Shown here: one piece after another, positions 33,526-42,979 of the stretch
How the letters are laid out: each line of letters starts with the position of its first letter
Numbering within the stretch: the first letter of the stretch is position 1
NCBI GenBank assembly: GCA_965198325.1
Contig: CBDAPE010000010.1
Location: forward strand, 1 to 64,000
Reading direction: 5' to 3'
DNA length: 64,000 nt
Origin: CBDAPE01 sp965198325
GTDB lineage: Bacteria; Pseudomonadota; Alphaproteobacteria; UBA828; JAPUJA01
The notes under the pieces: model-generated
The model's database searches: none
What the model was told of the DNA's origin: nothing
What the model saw: the letters and a program-made list of their open reading frames with translations, nothing else
Translations under genes and position numbers: made by a program

Positions 33526-35582
33526 ACGTGCCGCCCCTCGATCCGGTGACTGCGACGGTCGTTGCGAACGCCTTCGGCTCGATCTGCGAGGAGATGGGCC
33601 ATACCATGTTGCGCACCTCGAATTCCGCGGTTTTCGTCGAGGGGCGCGACTTCTCCTGCGCCATCGTGGATGAGCACGCCGAGCTGGTTGCGTCGGCGAA
33701 TTTCGATCCGAGCCATCTTTCGGCGATGGCGCTGACCGTCGAATATCTGATGCTTCATGTCGGCGGCAGCGAGTTCGAGCCGGGCGACGTCTACCTGGTG
33801 AACGATCCATACCGGGGCGGTGGCCATCTGCCCGACATTGCGTTGATCCGCCCGGTCTTCGCCGACGGCGCCCTGCTCGCCTTCGCCGTCAACCGGGCCC
33901 ATCACATCGACATCGGCGGCATGGCGGTCGCGGGCTTTCCCGGCACGGCACGCAGCATCTTTCAGGAAGGCTTGCGAATTCCGCCGGTGCGCTGGTTCGC
34001 GGCCGGCGTGGAGAACGCCGACGTGATCGACATGATTACGCTCAACATGCGCTTTCCGCGCGACCAGATCGGCGATTTCCGTGCTCAATTCGCCAGCACG
34101 CATACGGCGGAAATCCGCCTGCTGAAGCTCGCCCGCAAGTACGGCGCCGCAGTCGTACGCGCCTGCATGACGGAAACCAAGGATCATTCTGAAGCCCTGA
34201 TGCGGGAGATTATCGGGGAGATCCCCGATGGCGTTTACGAATTCGACGAACTCGTCGAGGACGACGGACCAAGCGATACGCCCTATCGCATCCATGCCGC
34301 CGTTACGGTCGCCGGCCGGGATGTAACGATCGATTTCGCAGGCACGAGCCCCCAGGCCGAGGGACCGATCAATTCGTCCTACGGCAATACGCTGTCCTCC
34401 GCGTTCAACACCATGCTGCAGCTGGCCGGGCCCGACATCGCGTTCAACGACGGTTGTTTCCGCCCCGTGACGGTCAAGGCGCCGCGCGGCTCTCTCCTCA
34501 ATCCGGTCCCGCCGGCGCCCTGCTTCGGGGGCGTGACCGAGGTGACGATCCGGATCATCGACGTGGTATTGGGCGCGCTCGCGCCCGTCGCGGGGCAACG
34601 GATCGGAGCCGCCAGTTACGGCACGTGCATCAATTTCTCAGGCGGCGGCTTCGATCCCGAGCGAAAAGAAGATTTCGGGTTCTATTTCTTTCTCGAGGGC
34701 GGCTGGGGGGGCTGCGCCTGGCGCGATGGCTGGAATTGCACGCCGAACCCGACCTCGAACTTCAACGACTACCCGGTCGAATGGGTCGAGGCAACCCTGC
34801 CGCTCCGCTACGAGACGCTGCGGCTGAACACGGACAGCGGCGGGCCCGGGCGCTTTCGAGGCGGCGTCGGCACGGTTCGGCGAATCACGCTTCTGGCCGA
34901 CGACGTGGAAATCAACGGGCTAGGCGAGCGGGCAAAGGTTCCGCCGTTCGGGATCGACGGCGGTTATCCCGGCGGAACGAACGCGGTCCTGATCCGCCGC
35001 GCCGGCGGCAACACATGGCAGACGATCTCGGAGAATTTCGGCGCGCCGAGCCCGACCAAGTTTCACGGGCTCAGGGCCGGGGTCGGCGATTCGTTCCAGA
35101 TCGAGAGCGGCGGGGGAGGCGGCTGCGGCGACCCGCTCGACCGGCCGCCCGACGCGGTGGCTTCGGACGTCGAGGACGGGCTGGTCGGCGTCGAGGCCGC
35201 GGCCGGGGTTTATGGTGTCGTCGTTCGCGAGCAGGACGACGGCGGCGTGCGGGTCGATGGGAAAGCGACCAAGGCGCGTCGCGCCGCTCTTGGCGAACAG
35301 GCGCCGCAGGCCCTCGAGGACTACCGGACCCTGATCGAAGAGTATCTCGACCGGGCGGCCGGCGGTGAACCGGGCCCGGCGATCGCTGCCGAGCTGGACC
35401 GGATCGAAGCCCTGGTGGCCCGCGGTCGGGCGGCCCTGGCAGGGCACGGGACCGGTACCGTCGCAAACCGGGCAGGCTCGCTGTCCAACCCGCTCGACAA
35501 CCAACGTGCGCTCGTCTCCTGGGATTCGGAAGCCCTGCGTCGATGGCTGTCGCGCCACGGCGCATTCGATAACGAGGGTTGA
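33522..35582 (+). CDS. Hydantoinase/oxoprolinase family, B subunit (HyuB-like)
   Basis: The 686-residue protein starts with GTG inside the stop of the A subunit gene (GTGA). The N-terminus reads LDPVTATVVANAFGSICEEM. The hallmark region is HLSAMALTVEYLM ... DVYLVNDPYRGGGHLPDIAL (metal-binding and catalytic Asp/His) and AFAVNRAHHIDIGGM. The later GGWGGCAWRDGWNCTPNP and GGPGRFRGGVGTVRRI are family landmarks. It forms the active complex with HyuA. Hydantoin, oxoproline or a related cyclic amide is the likely substrate. Confidence 0.92.
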   Translation: MNVPPLDPVTATVVANAFGSICEEMGHTMLRTSNSAVFVEGRDFSCAIVDEHAELVASANFDPSHLSAMALTVEYLMLHVGGSEFEPGDVYLVNDPYRGGGHLPDIALIRPVFADGALLAFAVNRAHHIDIGGMAVAGFPGTARSIFQEGLRIPPVRWFAAGVENADVIDMITLNMRFPRDQIGDFRAQFASTHTAEIRLLKLARKYGAAVVRACMTETKDHSEALMREIIGEIPDGVYEFDELVEDDGPSDTPYRIHAAVTVAGRDVTIDFAGTSPQAEGPINSSYGNTLSSAFNTMLQLAGPDIAFNDGCFRPVTVKAPRGSLLNPVPPAPCFGGVTEVTIRIIDVVLGALAPVAGQRIGAASYGTCINFSGGGFDPERKEDFGFYFFLEGGWGGCAWRDGWNCTPNPTSNFNDYPVEWVEATLPLRYETLRLNTDSGGPGRFRGGVGTVRRITLLADDVEINGLGERAKVPPFGIDGGYPGGTNAVLIRRAGGNTWQTISENFGAPSPTKFHGLRAGVGDSFQIESGGGGGCGDPLDRPPDAVASDVEDGLVGVEAAAGVYGVVVREQDDGGVRVDGKATKARRAALGEQAPQALEDYRTLIEEYLDRAAGGEPGPAIAAELDRIEALVARGRAALAGHGTGTVANRAGSLSNPLDNQRALVSWDSEALRRWLSRHGAFDNEG

Positions 35583-35585
35583 TCG

Positions 35586-35927
35586 GTGGCCGTAAAGCTG
35601 AAGGCGAAAGTCTGGGTGCAGGCGCAGGTCCGGCTCTGCGATATAGCCGGCCTGCCGATCACCGTGCCGCGCAAGGGCGATCCCGACGCAGGTCAGATCA
35701 TTCTCAAGCTGAACCGATTGGCGGGTGGCTGCGTCGTGCTGACCCAGACGCGAACGCCGGACGGCACGCTTGCCTGGATGCGCAGCACCGGCGCCGAGCC
35801 GGTCCCCGAAGGTGATGCCGACGATTACATCGAACGCCAGGTCTCGTTCGATCCCGATCTCTGGATCGTGGAGATCGAGGATCCCGATGACCGCTATGAA
35901 CCCGATGCCCCGGTCGTCGAGCTCTGA
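35586..35927 (+). CDS. DUF1491 family protein
   Basis: The 113-residue protein starts with GTG three bases after the HyuB stop. The DUF1491 pattern is clear: KAKVWVQAQVRLCDIAG, RKGDPDAGQIILKLNRL and an ending DADDYIERQVSFDPDLWIVE followed by an acidic tail. This domain is almost confined to alphaproteobacteria, and its function is unknown. It may be co-transcribed with hyuAB. Confidence 0.8.
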   Translation: MAVKLKAKVWVQAQVRLCDIAGLPITVPRKGDPDAGQIILKLNRLAGGCVVLTQTRTPDGTLAWMRSTGAEPVPEGDADDYIERQVSFDPDLWIVEIEDPDDRYEPDAPVVEL

Positions 35928-35957
35928 GCGGCGCCCGCCTGCGGGCAGGGCTGCCCG

Positions 35958-36701
35958 ATGACGGGTTTGGACGTCAGCTTCCTGGGCGCCTTCGTCGCGG
36001 GGATCGTGAGTTTCCTCTCGCCGTGCGTTCTGCCGCTGGTGCCGCCTTACCTGTGTTTTCTCGGCGGCGTTACCTTCGAACAGCTTGCCGGTGAAACGGT
36101 CGAGCGTCGCCAGGTGGCCCGGCGGGTGTTCGTCGCGGCGCTTGCCTTCGTTCTGGGCTTCTCCACCGTGTTCATCGCCCTCGGGCTGACGGCCAATATC
36201 GTCGGCCAGGTGCTGGTCGATAACCTGCCTATTTTGACGCCGATTGCAGGCGGCCTCATCATCGTGCTTGGGCTGCACTTCCTCGGCGTCTTTCGGCTTC
36301 GCATTCTCGAGCGCGACTTGCGGTTCCATTCGGCCGGCCGGCGCGCCGGGGTCGCCGGGGCCTATCTGGTCGGCCTCGCTTTTGCGTTCGGCTGGACGCC
36401 TTGCGTCGGGCCGGTTTTGGCGGCGGTCCTGTTTCTCGCCGCGGGCGAGGCAAGCCAGGTCCAGGGCGGCGCCCTGCTGGCGGTCTTTTCGCTGGGGCTC
36501 GGTATCCCATTTCTGGCGGCGATCCTCGCGATCCGGCCGTTTCTCGCATTTCTTGCGCGTTTTCGGGGTCACGCCCGGCGCGTCGAGCAGGTCATGGGCG
36601 CGCTCCTCGTGATCACCGGCGTATTGTTCATCACCGGAACGATCAATGACGTCGCGAATTTATTACTTGAATCTTTTCCGGCCTTGGGGCGGATTGGGTA
36701 G
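35958..36701 (+). CDS. ccdA: CcdA-type thiol:disulfide transporter (cytochrome c biogenesis / DsbD core)
   Basis: The 247-residue protein has six transmembrane segments. The two redox cysteines lie in SFLSPCVLPLVPPYLCFLGG and FGWTPCVGPVLAAVLF, the pseudo-symmetric CcdA motifs. It carries electrons from cytoplasmic thioredoxin across the inner membrane to periplasmic thiol proteins. The downstream gene encodes a thioredoxin-fold protein four bases away, its likely partner. It is separated from the DUF1491 gene by 30 bp. Confidence 0.92.
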   Translation: MTGLDVSFLGAFVAGIVSFLSPCVLPLVPPYLCFLGGVTFEQLAGETVERRQVARRVFVAALAFVLGFSTVFIALGLTANIVGQVLVDNLPILTPIAGGLIIVLGLHFLGVFRLRILERDLRFHSAGRRAGVAGAYLVGLAFAFGWTPCVGPVLAAVLFLAAGEASQVQGGALLAVFSLGLGIPFLAAILAIRPFLAFLARFRGHARRVEQVMGALLVITGVLFITGTINDVANLLLESFPALGRIG

Positions 36702-36704
36702 GCG

Positions 36705-37358
36705 ATGGAGTCGAAGGTTACGAGATTTGGCCCGATCCGGCTTGGCGGCCTGCTCCGCAGAGGCCTTACGGGGATCGTTGCGCTGGCGATTCTTTCCGTG
36801 CCGATGGCTGACGGTCGGGCGGGCAGCGAGACCGGCACGGCGCCGGTTTTGGGCAAGGACGGAATTTATGTGCAGACTTGGTTCGTGCAGGACGACCTGG
36901 ATCTGGGAGCCGCGTTCGCACGCGCGGCGGAAGCCGGAAAACGGCTCGTGGTGTTCTGGGAGCGTAAGAATTGCGGCTATTGCGAGGACACACACCTGAT
37001 CAACCTGGCGGTGCCTGAAATCCGGGACTTCATAAAGGCCAATTATGTCGTCGCCCAGGTCAATATCTGGGGCGACGAGGACGTCGTCGACTTCGACGGC
37101 GAGCGGCTGAGCGAAGACGCGCTCGCGGACAAGTACGGCGTCCGCTCGACCCCGACCTTTACCTTCTATCCGGAGACCCGGGACGCATTCGAGGGCCGGA
37201 CCGGCGCGCGGGCCGAGGTGATGCGCATGCCCGGCTACATTCCGCCCGGGCTGTTCGCCATGATGTTCGCCTATGTGCGGGACGAAGGTTACGAGCACAT
37301 CGGCTTTACGGACTATGTGGATGCGAAGCTTCTCGAGCTTCAGACGACCGGCCCGTAA
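36705..37358 (+). CDS. Exported thioredoxin-fold protein, SoxW-like
   Basis: The 217-residue protein has an N-terminal hydrophobic signal (LTGIVALAILSVPMADGRAG) and a thioredoxin fold with LVVFWERKNCGYCEDTHLIN (CxxC) and the cis-Pro segment VRSTPTFTFYP. It is close to SoxW-type periplasmic thioredoxins and is reduced by CcdA-like transporters. Its gene begins four bases after ccdA, so they form a functional pair for periplasmic thiol reduction, for instance in cytochrome c maturation or a sulfur-oxidation module. No sox genes are seen here. Confidence 0.85.
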   Translation: MESKVTRFGPIRLGGLLRRGLTGIVALAILSVPMADGRAGSETGTAPVLGKDGIYVQTWFVQDDLDLGAAFARAAEAGKRLVVFWERKNCGYCEDTHLINLAVPEIRDFIKANYVVAQVNIWGDEDVVDFDGERLSEDALADKYGVRSTPTFTFYPETRDAFEGRTGARAEVMRMPGYIPPGLFAMMFAYVRDEGYEHIGFTDYVDAKLLELQTTGP

Positions 37359-37405
37359 CGGCCCATTAATATTGGTTGTCCGCGCTACGAGCAAAGGGGG
37401 GACCG

Positions 37406-38428
37406 ATGAGTACGTCTGCCGACCCTGACCATATCTATTCGATGACGATCAAGATGTTCGGCGCCCAGGCCGAGCCCGCGTTCGAAACGCCCGAGCAGCA
37501 GGATTTCGTCTGGGGGCGCGGCTGGGGCTGCAACAACGATGTCGGCCAGTTGCGCCTCGTGCTGATGCATCGCCCGGGCGAGGAGATGAACGTCGTCAAT
37601 CCGAATATGCGGATCGAAGAGATCGGCTCGTTCGGCGACCCGGAGCATGGCTGGTACTGGCAGAGCGACACGGTTCCGCCGCTGGCCGAGATGCAGGCGC
37701 AACACGATGCGCTGGTCGGCCAGTTGCGCGCGGAAGGCGTCGAGGTGGTGTTCATCGACCGGGTTGCGACGGAGCGGATGAAGACCTGCTATACGCGGGA
37801 TTCGGCCATTGCCGTCGGCGGCGGCGCGATCGTCTGCCGCCTCGCTCCGAAAATCCGCCGCGGCGAGGAATTGCCCATGACGCGGACGCTCGCCAATCTC
37901 GGCATGCCCATCCTGCGGACGATCAGCGGCAGCGGCCTGATGGAGGGCGGCAGCTTTGCTTGGATCAACTCGAAGACGGCGGTCGTCGGGCGTTCGATCC
38001 GGGTCAACGAGGACGGCGCGCGCCAGCTCGACGAAGTGCTCAGAGCCCAGGGCGTCGAGCTGCTCAGGGTCGATCTCGGGGGCTACGACATTCACATCGA
38101 CGGCGCCTTCGTCATGGTCGACGTCGACACGGCGCTCGTCGACCCCGACCGTCTGCCCTACTGGTTCCTGCAAAAGCTGGAGGCGCTCGGGGTTCGCACG
38201 GTTGAGACGACGCCCGACGACGACGGCTGGATCGTCAATTGCCTGGCTGTGCGCCCGGGCCGCGTGATCATGTCGCCCGGCGTCTCGCGGCGCACGCAGG
38301 ACGCGCTCGATAAGCTGAATATCGAGATCGTGACCCTGCCCTACGACAAGATGGCGCTCAACGGCAGCGGCATACATTGCTCGACCTGCCCGTTGGTCCG
38401 CGATCCCGTTGTTACCGGAGGGCGGTGA
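37406..38428 (+). CDS. Arginine deiminase/amidinotransferase superfamily protein (DDAH-like)
   Basis: The 340-residue guanidino-modifying enzyme has the catalytic set in order: Asp132 (CYTRDSAIAV), Glu180 with MEGGSFAWIN, His230 with GYDIHIDGAFVMVD, and Cys325 with NGSGIHCSTCPLVRDP. The QLRLVLMHRPG strand opens the pentein fold. Enzymes of this type deiminate arginine, methylarginines or agmatine, or transfer amidino groups. GGGGGGACC before the ATG at 37406 sets the start. A decayed partial copy of this gene lies 760 bp downstream (39190-39360). Confidence 0.85.
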   Translation: MSTSADPDHIYSMTIKMFGAQAEPAFETPEQQDFVWGRGWGCNNDVGQLRLVLMHRPGEEMNVVNPNMRIEEIGSFGDPEHGWYWQSDTVPPLAEMQAQHDALVGQLRAEGVEVVFIDRVATERMKTCYTRDSAIAVGGGAIVCRLAPKIRRGEELPMTRTLANLGMPILRTISGSGLMEGGSFAWINSKTAVVGRSIRVNEDGARQLDEVLRAQGVELLRVDLGGYDIHIDGAFVMVDVDTALVDPDRLPYWFLQKLEALGVRTVETTPDDDGWIVNCLAVRPGRVIMSPGVSRRTQDALDKLNIEIVTLPYDKMALNGSGIHCSTCPLVRDPVVTGGR

Positions 38429-38498
38429 GGAATATCGCACCGCCGGTCGATAGCCTGTCGAGACTGGTTCGCTTAGAGATAACAATCGGAGATATTTC

Positions 38499-39104
38499 AT
38501 GAAAACGGTCATTCTTATCGGTAATGGCAAGGTGGGTCGGGCGGCCCTTGCCGGCTTGGGGAGCCATAAGGTCATTACGGCAAGCCGCTCGGGTCGGGGT
38601 TGCGATTATGAGGTCGACATTACCGACGAAGCATCTATCCGGAAGTTATTTCAGCAGGTCGGAGAATTCGACGCCGTCGTTAATACGGCCGGTGAATGTG
38701 AATATGCTCCCGTTACCGAGTTGACCGAACAACAATGGATGACGTCGATCGCGAGTAAAATGATGGGTCAAATCAATCTGGTTCGTATCGGCCAGGACTA
38801 TATCGCCGATGGCGGCTCCTTCACGCTGATTTCCGGCATACTCAATATCAAGCCGGTTCCCCAGGCTATCACCGACGCCGTGACCAGCGGCGCCATCGAT
38901 ACGTATGTAAAATGCGCCGGTTACGAAATGCCACGAGGCATCCGTATCAATGCAATTAACCCGACGATATTGGAAGAGTCCTGGGACGCGTATGGAGAAT
39001 TGATGCCCGGATTTCAACCCGTGCCTGGCCGACTGGTCGGCAAGGCGTTTGAACGCGCCGTCGACGGTTTCCTCAACGGCGAAGTTATCTATGTGGACGC
39101 TTGA
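38499..39104 (+). CDS. Short-chain dehydrogenase/reductase-like protein (compact, atypical)
   Basis: The 201-residue protein has a Rossmann start TVILIGNGKVGRAALAGLG in place of the usual TGxxxGxG, and DAVVNTAGECEYAPVTELT (NAG-like). A Ser-containing SFTLISGILN strand precedes the YVKCAGYEMPRGIRINAINP segment. The Tyr/Lys of the classical YxxxK motif are displaced (TYVKCAG), so catalysis may differ or be lost. It belongs to the short 200-residue SDR group found beside deiminase genes. AATCGGAGATATTTC precedes the ATG. The function is unknown. Confidence 0.75.
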   Translation: MKTVILIGNGKVGRAALAGLGSHKVITASRSGRGCDYEVDITDEASIRKLFQQVGEFDAVVNTAGECEYAPVTELTEQQWMTSIASKMMGQINLVRIGQDYIADGGSFTLISGILNIKPVPQAITDAVTSGAIDTYVKCAGYEMPRGIRINAINPTILEESWDAYGELMPGFQPVPGRLVGKAFERAVDGFLNGEVIYVDA

Positions 39105-39189
39105 AGACGCCAAGCGTTTTCCGTGACCGGTTGCGACGCAAAATAGCGTCGCAGGTTACAACGATGCCTTGTCGTCGAGGTGAAAGCAG

Positions 39190-39360
39190 TGGCGTCGACA
39201 AGGCGCTGGTCAGCTCCGCCGGCCTCCGTTACTGGTTCCCGCAAAAGCCGGAAGTTCAGATTTCGCACGGATGAGACGACGCCGGACGACGATGGCTGGA
39301 TCGTCACTTGCCTTGCCGTGAGCCCGGGCCGCGTGATCACGCCGCCCGGCGTTTCGCAAT
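39190..39360 (+). pseudogene. Decayed fragment duplicating the deiminase gene
   Basis: This 170-bp stretch aligns with 38130-38300 of the deiminase gene (codons about 239-297). Shared strings include TACTGGTTCC/TACTGGTTCCC, GCAAAAGC, GATGAGACGACGCC versus GGTTGAGACGACGCC, GGCTGGATCGTCA and GCCCGGGCCGCGTGATCA. It contains frame breaks and a TGA, has no start, and corresponds to part of the C-terminal half. It is a leftover of a second deiminase-SDR copy. Confidence 0.7.
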
Positions 39361-39461
39361 TCGTCGGCTCCGTCTCCCGTTAACGACGGGTTCATGCTAC
39401 CGTTTCGCCGGCGGGCGGGCCCATCTGGCGAAAGCCGCCTGAAACGGGAGAGGGCTGGGAT

Positions 39462-39875
39462 ATGACCGAGTGGACGATTACCGGCGGTTGCCAGTGCGGC
39501 GCGGTGCGCTACACGGTGCGCGCCCCCGCGAGGGAAACCAGACACTGTCATTGCTCGATCTGCCGGAAGACTTACGGCGCGCTCTTCGTGACCTTTTCGA
39601 CGTTCCCGCTGGCCGCGTTTTCCCTCGACAAGGGTGGGGACGAGCTTGTCAACTACGACACGCCAAAGGACCACCGCAAGTTCTGCAGGACCTGCGGGGC
39701 TCATGTCATGGAGGTTGCGGACGACGAGCCCGAACGGGTCTACGTTCCGGCGGGCACCATCGACGGCGGCGCCCATCCGGGCCATCCCGAGGGCGCGATC
39801 AAACATATCTTCGTTGGCTCGAAGGTGCCCTGGTACGAGATCGCCGACGGCCTGCCCCAGCACGAGGAGCTTTAG
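39462..39875 (+). CDS. GFA-family zinc protein (glutathione-dependent formaldehyde-activating enzyme-like)
   Basis: The 137-residue protein has the Cys set of the Mss4/GFA fold: GGCQCGAVRYTV, HCHCSICRKTYGALFVTFST and FCRTCGAHVMEV (two structural CxxC/CxC zinc sites). Members bind glutathione or act on glutathione adducts. The proposed formaldehyde role is doubtful for the family. AGAGGGCTGGGAT precedes the ATG. DMFase chemistry yields formate and methylamines, so one-carbon detoxification nearby would fit, but this is inference. Confidence 0.85.
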   Translation: MTEWTITGGCQCGAVRYTVRAPARETRHCHCSICRKTYGALFVTFSTFPLAAFSLDKGGDELVNYDTPKDHRKFCRTCGAHVMEVADDEPERVYVPAGTIDGGAHPGHPEGAIKHIFVGSKVPWYEIADGLPQHEEL

Positions 39876-40237
39876 GTCCCGGCACAAGCTGTGCCTCCTG
39901 TTTATTCCGCCCGCTGAAACCGGAGACTGAACAATGCTCAAGCGTGCCCTGTTGCGGTTGGGCCGCATTTTCCGATCGAACAAATTGCCGAGATGGAGGG
40001 CGTCGAAGAGCGAAGAGATGCGGGTGGACCCCGTTCCCCCAACAGAGAGCATCGAGCATAGTTCTAAATATAGTTTGATCGGGATGCGGGTGGACCGCCT
40101 GTCCCCCACCGCCAAGACGCGTAACGACTCAGGGCCTTGAATTCCGAAGCCGCTTGCTTCATCGGGCGCAAGAGTTCAGACTGGGTTCGGTCACGGAAAG
40201 ACGTCGTGCTCCGAATTCTCGCGCGCGGCCGCCCGGA
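39876..40237. other. Intergenic region with a 14-bp direct repeat
   Basis: No gene is convincing; one 68-codon frame at 39934-40140 is Arg/Lys-rich and probably not used. GATGCGGGTGGACC occurs twice (about 40018 and 40084), each followed by a CCCCC run (GTTCCCCCAACAG and CTGTCCCCCACCG), about 65 bp apart. It may be a remnant of an unknown repeat or IS end. Confidence 0.4.
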
Positions 40238-41437
40238 TCAGGAGACCGCCGCCAGCTCGACCGGCTCGTCGAGCCGGCGAGAGGTCGCGCGGTAATATTC
40301 GCCCGCCGCACCGACGCCGCTGCCCGGCACTATGGCAATATCGAAATCGCGCATCGCCATCTCGGCACCGGCGAGCACGCTCAAGGTCATGAGCTCGCTC
40401 AAGGCGCCGAGATGCCCGATCCGGAACAGCTTGCCCGCGACCTTCGAGAGACCGACGCCCAGCGAGAGGTCGTAGCGGTCATAGGCGTGCCTGACGAGCG
40501 CATTGCCGTCGATGCCCTCGGGCAGCATGATCGCGGAGACCGTGTCGGACTGCCATTTCGGCTATTTCGCGCAGAGCCGAAGGCCCCAGGCATCGACCGC
40601 CCGGCGCACGCCCTCGGCGATCCGGAAATGGCGGGCGAACACGTTTTCGAGGCCTTCCTCGAACAGGATATCGAGCGAGGCCCGGAGGCCCCGGAGCAGG
40701 GTAGTAGCCGGGGTATAGGGAAAGTAGCCGTCTGCGTTGGTCCGCAGCATGTCGTCGAAGTCGAAAAAGCAGCGCGGCAGGGTCGCGCGTTTGCGCGCGT
40801 CCAGTGCCTTCTGGCTGACACCGACGACCGCCAGCCCGGTCGGCAGCATAAGGCCTTTCTGGGAGCCCGAAACGGCGAGGTCGACGCCCCATTCATCCAT
40901 CCGGAAATCGATGCTGGCGATCGAGCTGACGCCGTCGACATAGAGCAGGGCGGGGTGGTTCGCGTCGTCGAGCGCCTGGCGGACTGCGGCCACATCGCTG
41001 GTCACGCCGGTCGCCGTCTCGTTATGGCAGACGATCACACCCTTGATCTCGTGCGCGGTATCGGCGGCGAGGCGGCGGGCGTACTCCGCGGGCGGCGCGC
41101 CCTCGCTCCACTCGACCTCGATTTCGTCGACGTCGAGGTGGTGGCGCCGGCACAGGTCGGCCCAGAGATGGGAGAACTGGTCGAAGTTCGAGACGATGAC
41201 CTTGTCGCCCGGCGACAGGGTGTTGCTGATCGCCGCTTCCCAACCGCCGGTTCCCGACGCCGGAAAGATGAAGGCCTGGCCGGTCTCGGTCTTGAAGATC
41301 TTCTTGAGGTCCTCGAACAGCGGCAGGGTCAAGTCCGGAAAATCGGCCGCGCGCATGTCTTCCATCGGGATATTCATGGCCTGGCGAACGGGTTCGGGTA
41401 CGTTCATCGGTCCGGGAATGAAAAGATGCCCGTGCAT
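40238..41437 (-). pseudogene. Serine-glyoxylate aminotransferase-like gene with one in-frame amber codon
   Basis: Without the stop it encodes a 399-residue fold-type I aminotransferase: MHGHLFIPGPMNVPEPVRQA, FPASGTGGWEAAISNTLSPG, LYVDGVSSIASIDFRMDEWG and the PLP lysine Lys194 in VSGSQKGLMLPTG. The reading frame stops at codon 292 with TAG (40562-40564), after WGLRLCAK. It then continues in the same frame, PKWQSDTVSAIMLPEGIDGN ... FRIGHLGALSELM, to 40238. AGGAGGACC marks the ATG at 41437. Such enzymes convert glyoxylate and serine, or alanine, in C1 and photorespiratory-type metabolism. One base separates it from an intact gene. Confidence 0.82.
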
Positions 41438-41569
41438 GCTCGGTCCTCCTCGACGCGGCGTCTGCCCCCGTTGCGCGCCCTCTGAACGGGGCTTCGATGC
41501 AATCGGGTGCACTCTATCTGGCTGAAGGCTGGACTGCAACCTTAATAAACTAATGTTCCTATAAGGAAA

Positions 41570-42816
41570 TTATTCGGACCGGGTCAGGAAATCGTAGGCC
41601 GAGAGCGCGTGGCTGCGCACGATGTGGAGAAACTCGTCGATGACGACATGTTCGTCGGCAATTCCCATCGGCCCCGGATCGGGGCCGTAGGTGTAGGCGG
41701 GAATGCCGCGATAGCGCCAGAGCCGGTTGTCGGTGCCGCCGAGGCTCATGATCGGCTGGGGCCGGTGACCCTGGAGCTGCTCCACGTTGTTTTGCAGATG
41801 CTCGACCATCTCGCCGAACGGATCGCACCAGTTGGGCGCGCTGTATTCGACCTTCTCGATCGCCGCTTCCGGATGGCGCGCGACAATCGCCTCGACCTCG
41901 GCCATGACCTCGTCTTCTCCAGCCCGACGGGGACCCGCAGGTCGAGTTCGAGGACACACTCGCCGGGGATCATGTTCACCTTGAGCCCGCCATGGAGCGT
42001 GCCGACGTTGACCGTGACCGTCTGAACGATCTCGCTGGCGCCCGCGCCCAGGTCCGCTTCGGTCGCGGCCCGGCCCGCCTCGAGCGCGGACGCGACATTA
42101 TGGGGCGGGCTCGCTTCCAGCTCGCTCAAGGCCTCGAAGTCCTGGACCATGCGGGCCGCGATCTTGGTCGCGCTGCCGCTCGCGTGGATATAGGCGCCGT
42201 GAGCCCCCCGGGTGGTGACCCGGATGGTCACCCAGAGCGGCCCCTTTTCGCCGAAGCGGATGGTGTGGATGTTCGACGGCTCGCCGTTGAGGCTGCAGTC
42301 GCCGTGGACCTCCGGGTGGTTCTCCATCAGGTAGCGGGCGCCCCAGGGGCCGAAGGTCTCCTCGTCCGAGACCGCCGCCAGGCTGAGCCGGCCCTTCAGC
42401 CGGTCGGCGAGCCGGGACAGGTAGTCGAAGGTGAAGATCGACGCGGTGGTCCCGCACTTCATGTCGCACGCGCCCCGGCCCCAGATTTTCCCCTCGGCGA
42501 CCTCGCCGCCCCAGGGATCGTGGGCCCAGGCCTCCGCGCCGACGGGAAACACGTCGATATGGCCGTTGAGCACGAGATGGCGGCCGGGCGTGCCGGCCTC
42601 GAAGGCGGCGACGATATTGGGCATCGTGGGCTCGGGGTCGATCACCCAGTAGGCGTGGCCCCGGGCATCGAGGAACTGCCGGATGTGAGCGGCCGCCGCG
42701 CGGGTATCGCCCGGCGGATTGGGGCTCTTCGCCCGGATGAAGCGGCTCAAGAACCCGATCAGCGCGTCGCAGTCGGCCGCGATCCAGTCGAGCAGGATTT
42801 CCTTGTCGTCGGCCAT
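41570..42816 (-). pseudogene. M20-family metallohydrolase (ArgE/DapE/ACY1-type) with a single-base deletion
   Basis: Two frames form a 415-residue M20 peptidase. Metal ligands are visible: His86 and Asp88 (LNGHIDVFP), Asp118 (GRGACDMKCG), and Glu152/Glu153 (VSDEETFGPWG). The dimer domain contains GAHGAYIHASGSATK. Near 41915 one base is missing, and the reading jumps from ...VLELDLRVPVGLEK to EDEVMAEVEAIVARHPEAAI, then SLGGTDNRLWRYRGIPAYTY (His-bearing end FLHIVRSHA). GAAGAGGACC sets the start. Such enzymes remove acyl or succinyl groups from amino acids or cut dipeptides. It is divergent from the M24 gene. Confidence 0.8.
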
Positions 42817-42979
42817 GGTCCTCTTCCCGTTCAGCGCCGGCACGCGACCAACAACGAAGTCTGCGCTCGCCGGTTGGCCGGGGCAAGCGGTCTGGCGCTG
42901 CGCTTGCGGACGGTCGGCTTCGGGCCCTACACTCGCGGGACCACGCGATCCCGGGAACAAAAAAAGGCGGAGGGCGGAG

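Noticed and set aside
40562..40564. TAG as pyrrolysine in the aminotransferase
   Set aside because: No pyrrolysine machinery is seen, and the family has no pyrrolysine precedent.
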